Assembly: GCA_009760855.2 (NCBI GenBank) | Contig: WPIO01000104.1 | Coordinates: 757,501 to 821,500 of the forward strand | Direction of reading: 5' to 3' | DNA length: 64,000 nucleotides | From: Cristatella mucedo | Lineage: Eukaryota > Bryozoa > Phylactolaemata > Cristatellidae | In this document: in pieces, positions 57,901-64,000 of the stretch | Layout: the number at the start of each line of letters is the position of its first letter | Numbering within the stretch: position 1 is the stretch's first letter | The notes under the pieces: generated by a model | Told to the model about the DNA's origin: nothing | Seen by the model: the letters and a program-made list of their open reading frames with translations, nothing else | The model's database searches: none | Translations under genes and position numbers: made by a program

Positions 57901-59749
57901 CCGAAAAGTGGTTGGTTCGATACTTGGCCTGGTGGGGGAGTAGATCTGAGAGATAGGCTGGAGCCAAAGAATGAAGTGACCTAAAAGTGAGCGACAAAAC
58001 CTTGAAGTCGATCCGTTGCTTGACTGGTAGCCAGTGCAGGTCGGCAAGAAGTGGTGTGATGTGGCAACTGTGACTCTCACGACAGACAAGCCTAGCTGCG
58101 GAGTTTTGCACCAGCTGCAATCGCCGGATTGCACATGCCGGTAGGCCAGCAAGCAGTGAGTTACAGAAGTCAAGACGGGATGACACAATGATTATCATTA
58201 TTATCATTGTGTGTAGTATGGCACTACATGCCATAGACTCACCTTCACCGAATCGAGCATGAGCCACAGGCGCTGCTTGTTGTCGGCAGGTACAGACCTG
58301 AAGAACAAAATCTCTACTAATTAAAGTGAGAAAGTCCGTCAAGCCGCAAGATGGCACACTTGCCTCACGTGGCAATACGGGACACATCCGACAATCGGCA
58401 AGATGGCGAAGCGTTGTCTTCCGCGACCGAACTACTATGACTCAGCAAAGCGAGTCCACAGGCGGTGAGCTGCCTGTTGGAACTAAGACAAGAGAACGAC
58501 CAGCTCGCACAGCGCACAACGAGTAGTGGTCGGCGTGGCCTGCAATGGCCTCACTCACTCAGCAGACATCTCAGCGAAGTGGAGGCGGCCTGCGGCGAGG
58601 CAAACGCCCTGCAAAGAGATACAAGAAATATCACCCGAATCAGTGTCGCTACATCAGGCGCGGCCGGCAGCGACTGTCGCCACAGCCCACTTTTTTCTAG
58701 CAGCTTACTGACCAGCATTGCAGCCATTGCAGATGACCATCTAGCAGCTTACTGACCGCCGGGTCTGATCGCCATGCCGAATGGCCGAACGAAATCATGC
58801 TAGCTTAAACTGCAGCACCGTGGCAGCCACGTACCAGCAATAACCGGTGACAGCAACAATGAGCAGCAGCAGCAGCAGCAACCCGAAGCAGCAGCAGCAG
58901 CAGTAGTGCACGAGCAACGTGCATTAGACGAGGGTCAGCAGAGCCTGTTAAAACGATCAGGGGTCAGCAGAGAGTGCTCGAAGAGGCCGGCCGATCGACG
59001 TGCACTCGTCGCCGCGGCGGGATGTCTTCAACCGAAAAGACGCTCACACGTGGCAGCGTGCGAACGCCGCGGACGCTCGCCACGCGATGCGTGCGAACGA
59101 CGTGCGACATGCAGGGTGCAATGCCTCAGCAAGCAGGTCCTGCTGCTGCTGCTGCGGCTCCTCCACCTCAGGCAGCGAGGTGGCGCTATACCGTGCGGCA
59201 TAAGCTGCCGGCCGTAGCTGCCGAAGGAGCAGACGACAGCGAATGACAGCGCACAAGACATGACACATGACAGTGACACTCGACGGCATGAGATACAAAA
59301 AGAGCTACCTGATGCGGCCGCTGGCAGGACAGATCGTCGAGGACGTCTTTACCGACGACCGTCGGTTGCAGCTGCAGACTCTTCGCCAGTGACAGTATCG
59401 TCTGGATGTGTCCCCGTGCCGGACCCTCGTCCTCTGGAAGCAGCGATCTCCTGACGAAGAGCTTGCTCAGGGTCCGCCTCTGGTTCTTCAGCGCCATCAT
59501 CACCGGGTGGATGCCGAACAGCACGTCGCAGTCGCCGACTTGACGTCCTCGGAGCCTTGAATAGGAGCGACGGCGTCGAGGACGCCGTCGCTCCGGTTCA
59601 AGGCTCCGAGTCTCGAGACGCGCGCGCGCAGGCGCGTGGCGCGAGGTGGAGCGCGCGCGCACCTTACCGCGAATCGCGAGCGCCATCTTTCGGCGGCAGG
59701 CCTTTGCCGACGCCAGGAAGTCCGTGGTTATACCGACTGCGGGCGCCAT
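51709..59749 (-). CDS. MRM1: Mitochondrial 16S rRNA (guanosine-2'-O)-methyltransferase 1, SpoU/TrmH (SPOUT) family, 9 exons
   Basis: Methylates the 2'-O of a guanosine in mitochondrial large-subunit rRNA (human MRM1: G1145). Exons in transcript order: 59749-59668, 59547-59309, 58608-58559, 58297-58243, 55005-54926, 54837-54747, 52384-52255, 52104-51985, 51782-51709; every phase matches, giving 306 residues plus stop. N-terminal substrate-binding part: LFGIHPVMMALKNQRRTLSKLFV (abridged: begins at residue 37). SPOUT motif 1: DPMNCGAILRSAYFFGVDRV (143-162). Then CPLTPVVSKASAGAMEAM. Motif 2: NEGSG (244-248). Motif 3: SLNVSVATAI (275-284). The catalytic knot is therefore complete. The predicted N-terminus is short and basic-rich (ACRRK), compatible with but not proof of mitochondrial import; an upstream exon cannot be excluded. 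A minority alternative is the related MRM3, but the block CPLTPVVSK fits MRM1. Confidence 0.93.
51838..51945. repeat. (CT)n microsatellite in MRM1 intron 8
   Basis: Occupies half of the 202-base intron 51783-51984; GA on the MRM1 sense strand, leaving a separate pyrimidine tract (TTTTTCTTCTTCTTTCCAG) at the acceptor. Confidence 0.95.
52829..53016 (-). mobile_element. tRNA-derived SINE, complete-looking copy
   Basis: On the minus strand: tRNA-like head with the ACGACCTCGG hairpin and GGTTCGATTCC, then GGGCGATCCTTTATCGCC, a body with GGCTCTTCTGTCGCTATAC, GGCTGTTTAATCAGCTAG and a (TTTA)n tail at 52829-52848. MRM1 intron 6. Confidence 0.82.
53957..54145 (-). mobile_element. tRNA-derived SINE nested in a worn LINE A copy
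   Basis: Minus strand: CGAGGTCGTGGGTTCGACTC, GGCTCTTCTTCTGCTGCTAC, GGCAGTCAAACTAGCTAAG, then a T-rich tail. It diverges from the copy at 52829 in the middle but shares head and 3' end. Confidence 0.75.
54293..54441. repeat. 20-bp direct repeat flanking a 109-bp AT-rich insert
   Basis: TATTTTTGCACTGGTATGAA occurs at 54293-54312 and again at 54422-54441. The insert between is almost pure A/T with a central (TA)n. Confidence 0.85.
55090..57145 (+). mobile_element. Family A LINE with nested family B 3' end
   Basis: RT pieces SQSKKTTSPMYPIATVQLLR, FQSGFRANHSTESALLRVYN, then after the nested piece the rest of the RT with many stops, DLHWLPVKQRIDFKVLSL, and a stem-loop with tail near 57085-57145. 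MRM1 intron 4, antisense to the gene. Confidence 0.87.
55537..55790 (+). mobile_element. Family B LINE 3' end nested in a family A copy
   Basis: Begins abruptly after AATACAGACTTAGGT of the A copy with CTGCCGACTATGGCAC of B, and ends GATTCATTACATTACATTA, after which A sequence (TTTGCTTGATCTTTCGG) resumes. Confidence 0.9.
57150..57215 (-). mobile_element. SINE head fragment
   Basis: CCCGAGGTCGTGAAAAGCAA then GCCATCACGGCTCA, the first 60 bases of the SINE head only, fused to the tail of the A copy. Confidence 0.6.
57420..58195 (-). mobile_element. Family A LINE 3' part, head-to-head with a solo 3' end
   Basis: From the (AAT)n tail at 57480-57500 to about 58195, minus strand RT end LLAGLPACAIRRLQLVQNSA and DLHWLPVKQRIDFKVLSLTF. 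Bases 57420-57480 are a plus-strand 3' end of the short-tail subfamily, so two tails meet here. Confidence 0.85.
59548..59610. repeat. Inverted repeat, 30-bp arms (2 mismatches), 3-base loop, in MRM1 intron 1
   Basis: Arms 59548-59577 and 59581-59610. The outer end coincides exactly with the AG acceptor of MRM1 exon 2, and the hairpin fills half of the 120-base intron. Confidence 0.9.
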
Positions 59750-60031
59750 CAACGCACAGTAGCCTAGCGGAAGGCCCGCTCTGCGGACCGGCGGCTGCGG
59801 GCCAACGCGAAGCGCACGCTGGAAGCCACCTCGAGCTGAGCCACTCGCAATAGCGCAATACGTGCAAAGACCGCATGAGAGGCACTCTGAAGTGGTAGGG
59901 CAAGTCGTTCAAGGCAGCACGGCAAGAGACCGCAAGGCCCACGCGGACTTCAGCTGCCCAGCTGATCGTAAAAGACTTAAATGGGTTCGCTGTGTCACGA
60001 CCACACTGACTGCCCACCTGCCAGTCATTAC
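59750..60031. promoter_or_regulatory. Upstream region of MRM1 (probable promoter)
   Basis: 282 bp between the MRM1 start codon and the nearest LINE tail. GC-rich; no specific core element recognised. Confidence 0.4.
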
Positions 60032-60190
60032 TGTTATAATAATAATAATAATAAATTTGTGTATAGAACCTTTAGAGGACTAATTCTCTTTCTAGGCACT
60101 TTACAGATGCTGCATAGAAAGCATTACCAAATGATTGGTGGTAACATTAGCAACTAGCCGACACAGCTTAAGCGTGCATATACAAACGAA
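60032..60190 (-). mobile_element. LINE A 3' end fragment
   Basis: (AAT)n tail, then reversed stem-loop (TCTCTTTCTAGGCACTTTAC) and part of the 3' UTR. Confidence 0.75.
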
Positions 60191-60464
60191 GGACGAATAT
60201 ATAGCTAAGAAAGCTTCGACTATAAAAAAAACTGGCAGATAAATCTAGGTCGGCCGACAGTAAAACAAGACCAGGACAATATGCCCGAGCTCAGTAAAAC
60301 CAATTCCTGGGTTGCATTGAATTTCCGACGAAACCAATTTAATTCTGGAATAGCAGCACACACCGAGACGTCACACTTTAACTGTAAAAGGAGTAGATGT
60401 TATCTGGCACGTGACCAAAGGCCCTCATGCACCCCGATGAGCCTGGAAACTAGGTACTACGACT

Positions 60465-60640
60465 AAAAAACGATGCTAGCTGATTAGACAGCTTCTTTTG
60501 TATAGTGACAGAAGAGCCTTTACGGCTATCACCACCAGTTGTAGCGGCGATAAAGGATCGCCTACCGCAGGATTCAAACCCACGAGCTCGGTCACGAGGT
60601 CGAGAAAAGCAGCCACCTCACCTGGTGTGCCATCACGGCT
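60465..60640 (-). mobile_element. tRNA-derived SINE
   Basis: Minus strand: AGCCGTGATGGCACACCAGG (tRNA-like 5' end), GAGCTCGTGGGTTTGAATCC, GGCGATCCTTTATCGCC, GGCTCTTCTGTCACTATAC, AGCTGTCTAATCAGCTAGC. Confidence 0.8.
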
Positions 60641-60849
60641 CGCCAACTACGAAACAAGTCGACCGCCTGTGTCCAAACACGTCGCTGGCTCAGGTCAGTG
60701 CATAATACGTTCAAATAGGCCTTCGAAAAATACCCGGTGGAAAACTGGGCCGTAAAAATATGCTGAGGAACAAAAATGGTGGCCGCCCCTACTGTTCGCT
60801 TTTCAAAAAACCCGCATTGACCACAGTTGTGAAGTTAATTTTCATTTTT

Positions 60850-60930
60850 TATGCGATGATTCGTAAAGTGCCTAGAAAGAGACTATGTTTTCTGAGGGCG
60901 CTATACGAATGCATTATTATCATTATATCA
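60850..60930 (+). mobile_element. Solo LINE A 3' end (short-tail subfamily)
   Basis: TAAAGTGCCTAGAAAGAGAC, GGGCGCTATACGAATGC, then an ATT tail. Confidence 0.7.
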
Positions 60931-61800
60931 GGTATGAATGCGTACTAAATCGTCGAAGGTTAAGTTTACGCCTGCCTGTATCGAGACCGTTAATTGAATT
61001 TTCGATTTGCTAGTTGGCAAACAGTTATAATGACAAAGCTTTGTATTGCATCATGAAATATAGAAAACTCATTTTCCGCGTAGGCATTTCACTTAGGCTG
61101 CAAAGAAAGTGCTCTAGCTGACTGTAGTGACGACGCAGATGACCTAAGCGCATTTAGGAAAGAAGCGACGCTCAGCAGCGTGCAGAGAACTCACAGCAGC
61201 GTGCAGAGAGCGAGAGGAGATGCACACGGGTTTTTAGTTCAATATTTAGCTCAGAATTTCAAATGAGCGTTATTCCTATCTGGTCTATAAACGAGACAAA
61301 GATCGAGCCTGCACACACTGAAATGCTATTGCCTCATTACCAGCAGCAAATGCGGCAGGTCACGGAGCAAAGGTCGTGGAGCAAAGGCCAAATGTCGAGC
61401 ACATGGTGCTCTTACAGCGGATCGCTGCCAGCGAATAAGAGGAGGAGAGGAGGGGAGTAGTGGACAGAGCAGGACAGCAGCCATAAGAGCGCTGCAGGTG
61501 CCAGCTCTTAAAGTCACTTACTGCTATGGTTTATTGAAACCCAAGTGCGACAGTAACTCAGTCTAGAGACATGAATATTCAACAGAATGAGCAGACGCAA
61601 GACAAAAAAGTATGACTCGTCGCTTCAAAAAGAGTCCAAGATGCTTAGTCGTACACTTAAAAGCACGACATTTTGACAGAGCCCGAGGACCGAAAACATG
61701 ACTAGATTACGGTCTACCAATGCAACCGGAGGAAAGTCGAGATAGAGATTGGTAGATTTCTTGGTAATACGCAGAGAAAGACAGCGAGCGAGAGGGACCG

Positions 61801-61803
<3 letters not shown>
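60931..61803. other. Intergenic, no feature seen
   Basis: No exon or known repeat recognised. Confidence 0.4.

Positions 61804-61870
<67 letters not shown>
61804..61870. repeat. (GA)n microsatellite
   Basis: Pure run directly in front of a truncated family B LINE. Confidence 0.95.
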
Positions 61871-61873
<3 letters not shown>

Positions 61874-61874
61874 C

Positions 61875-62925
61875 AGTGCCGACGATACTCATTTGTATTT
61901 GTCATTCAAACCGTCGGAATGTGCTGCAGCAACTGAGAAACTGAATGCTTGCCTTGCCGATATCTGATCCTGGATGTCGGAAAACTTCCTGAAATTAAAT
62001 TATGATAAAACCGAACTGCTGCTCACAGGACACCCTAAGCGTGTGGCTGGATTTAAAGGCTTTGCTCTTCTAATAGGTGATGCTGTTGTGCGACCATCAC
62101 CACGTGCTCGAAATTTAGGTGTTGTTTTTGACAGCTGCCCAAATTTTAAAAGCATCATTCAGATAAGTGCTTCTACAGCTAGCCATCACGCCCGATCCCT
62201 ATCCAAGATCAGAAGCTGTCTCCCACAGTGGCTTGTAAAAAATTTAACTTGCTCCTTAGTTCTGTCTCGGCTTGATTAATGTAATTCCCTTTGGCTGGGC
62301 TGCCAAAGAAAGCAACTAGGTCACTGCAGCTGACTATGAATATGGCTGCAAGGCTAGTCTTCAAGTCCCAGAGGTTTGAGCACATGTCTCCTTTGCTAAA
62401 AGAGCTAGCATGGATGTCGGTTGAGCAACGGATACAGAGCCAAGTTCTTACGCTGACCCACAAGGCCCGCCACGGATTGGCTCCTTCGTACTTAGCTGAA
62501 CTGTTGCACCAGTTTCAGCCTGTTTGTGCCCTCAGGTCCTCTGTGGACAATAAATTAGCTGTTCCATTCCTCCGATTAAAGACCGTTGGCGACAGAAGCT
62601 TTAACTCTGCAGGTCCTAGACTGTGGAACTCGCTTCCACAATTCTTACGCAACGACAACTACTCTCCTACTGCCGAGTATGGCTCATCCTTTTTAGCGGT
62701 CCTGAGCTGCTACTTCCATGCTACTGACTATCTCTACTGCTCTCCCGACTCTGCTATGCTTCCCGCTTTCTCTTTGTAGCGTGAGACGAAGTCTGTTGGC
62801 TACCGAATGCGTACCGAAAGCCGCTTAGGCTGTGAGTGCGCTATACAAAACTCTCCTGCGTAACACCCACATGGCCTTAATGACTTTGTGGAGTTACAGA
62901 CGGAGAAACGTTACATTACATTTGT
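61875..62925 (+). mobile_element. Family B LINE, 5'-truncated at the YADD region
   Basis: Starts ADDTHLYLSFKPSECAAATE and runs through SENFLKLNYDKTELLLTGHP, LAWMSVEQRIQSQVLTLTHK and ATDYLYCSPDSAMLPAFSL to the 3' UTR and GTTACATTACATTT. At least three stop codons or shifts. Confidence 0.9.
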
Positions 62926-62944
62926 GTGTGGGTGCTAAAGCAAC

Positions 62945-62995
62945 TGTGTGTGAGTGTGCGTGTGTGTGTGTGTGTGTGAGTGTGCGCGTGTGTGC

Positions 62996-63036
<41 letters not shown>

Positions 63037-63090
63037 AGTGTTTGTGTGTGTGTGCGTGCGTGTGTGCGCGCGTGCGTGTGTGTGTGAGAG
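62945..63090. repeat. (GT)n-rich microsatellite
   Basis: Imperfect GT array with GC and GA interruptions, just past the LINE B tail. Confidence 0.92.
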
Positions 63091-64000
63091 AGGGAAGCGA
63101 ATCGTAGCTCGGCCCATATCGGTAGAATGGCGCACAAGAACTGCTTGGCTGCAAAAAAATCTCTGTCCTAAAGCAGTGAACAAGAGGACGCAGCCGTTGT
63201 TGTAGGATCACGAGGCTAATTGACATCGGCTGGCCTATCAACCCTATAATCCCGGCTAGCAATTTAAGAACAGGGCATCGCTAGCTGAAGGTCGCTGGCG
63301 CCGCCAGCCGTCGGAGAGCTGCCGGACGAGTTTACGTGAGAACAAGAGATGTGGCTGAAAAGCACCTGCGTCCTCGAGCAGTGAGCAAGAGAACGGAGCG
63401 GTCTTGGTAGGACCAGATTAGAGCTGATTGATGTCGGCTGAGCTAGTCAGCTTATTCCGCGTAGACGCGCACCGAACCGAATTCGGCCGTTGGCCACGCC
63501 GCTTGGTGAGCGGCGTGGCCACGCCCTTCTGCCGATAGTCGGCGTTACAGAATGACCGAGGAAAAGATGGACATCCACGTTTGTAATCGATTTGCAGTTG
63601 AATTCTACCACTTGTGCACAACCCGAGTAGCGTAGCCACATGAAGGTCGGACGCGCAAACTCTACCTCTAAGATACTTTAGAAATTTAATGTGAACTTGA
63701 TTAAAAATCATAACAGTAAAAATTAGCAGAAATTCGTATGCACTCCTGCTTGGTTGGTCGCTTTAAAACAGTTTCGCGAAGCCAGAGGCTGAACTCCCAG
63801 CAGGCAGCAGCAGCAGCAGGCAGCGTCGAAAGTGACGGGAGCTTAGCCGTCTACGCGAGAGGGAGTCCGCTAGTCTGCTTGCTGCAAGTGTGAATAGCTG
63901 CCCCTAAAGCCACCTTTGAAAAACTGGGTCGCAACTTGTCTTTCCGTTGGTTGGTGGTGTGAGTGCGCGAGAGTCGAGCTATTTGCCACGCCCAGCATGT
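63091..64000. other. Right end of window, no gene recognised
   Basis: Open frames are short and without family similarity. A short inverted repeat GGCCACGCCGC / GCGGCGTGGCC lies at 63492-63523. Confidence 0.4.

Overview
This is animal nuclear DNA. The genes have many introns with GT-AG (twice GC-AG) splice sites, and the introns and spacers are full of 5'-truncated non-LTR retrotransposons, tRNA-derived SINEs and long microsatellites. The four genes are clear orthologues of conserved bilaterian genes. I infer an invertebrate but cannot name the species. There are no bacterial operons, no CRISPR array, and I found no evidence for an undescribed multi-gene system.

Layout: a 14-3-3 gene (epsilon-like, minus, coding 3304-7202, 4 exons); a repeat-rich spacer of about 9 kb; GGNBP2 (minus, 16253-29211, 11 coding exons found); DDX55/SPB4 RNA helicase (plus, 29533-51368, 14 exons, complete reading frame of 670 codons); and MRM1 mitochondrial 16S rRNA 2'-O-methyltransferase (minus, 51709-59749, 9 exons, 306 codons). 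The last 4 kb hold only repeats. I assembled each gene by matching splice sites and intron phase. All junctions are in phase; only the junction between GGNBP2 exons 9 and 10 remains weak.

GGNBP2 and DDX55 are divergent, with 321 bp between their start codons, so they probably share a bidirectional promoter; it contains a perfect CArG box. DDX55 and MRM1 converge, with stop codons 340 bp apart. In human, GGNBP2 and MRM1 are also close neighbours (17q12) and YWHAE is on the same chromosome, so part of this gene order may be ancient.

Two CR1/L2-like LINE families account for most of the mobile DNA. Family A ends in a conserved 3' stem-loop plus (ATT)n. Family B ends in (TTACA)n. Family B copies are twice nested inside family A copies, so B was active after those A copies had inserted. 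A tRNA-head SINE family, dinucleotide arrays (GA/TC, GT/CA, TA), two hairpin-forming minisatellites, a 121-bp tandem repeat and several perfect inverted repeats make up most of the rest.
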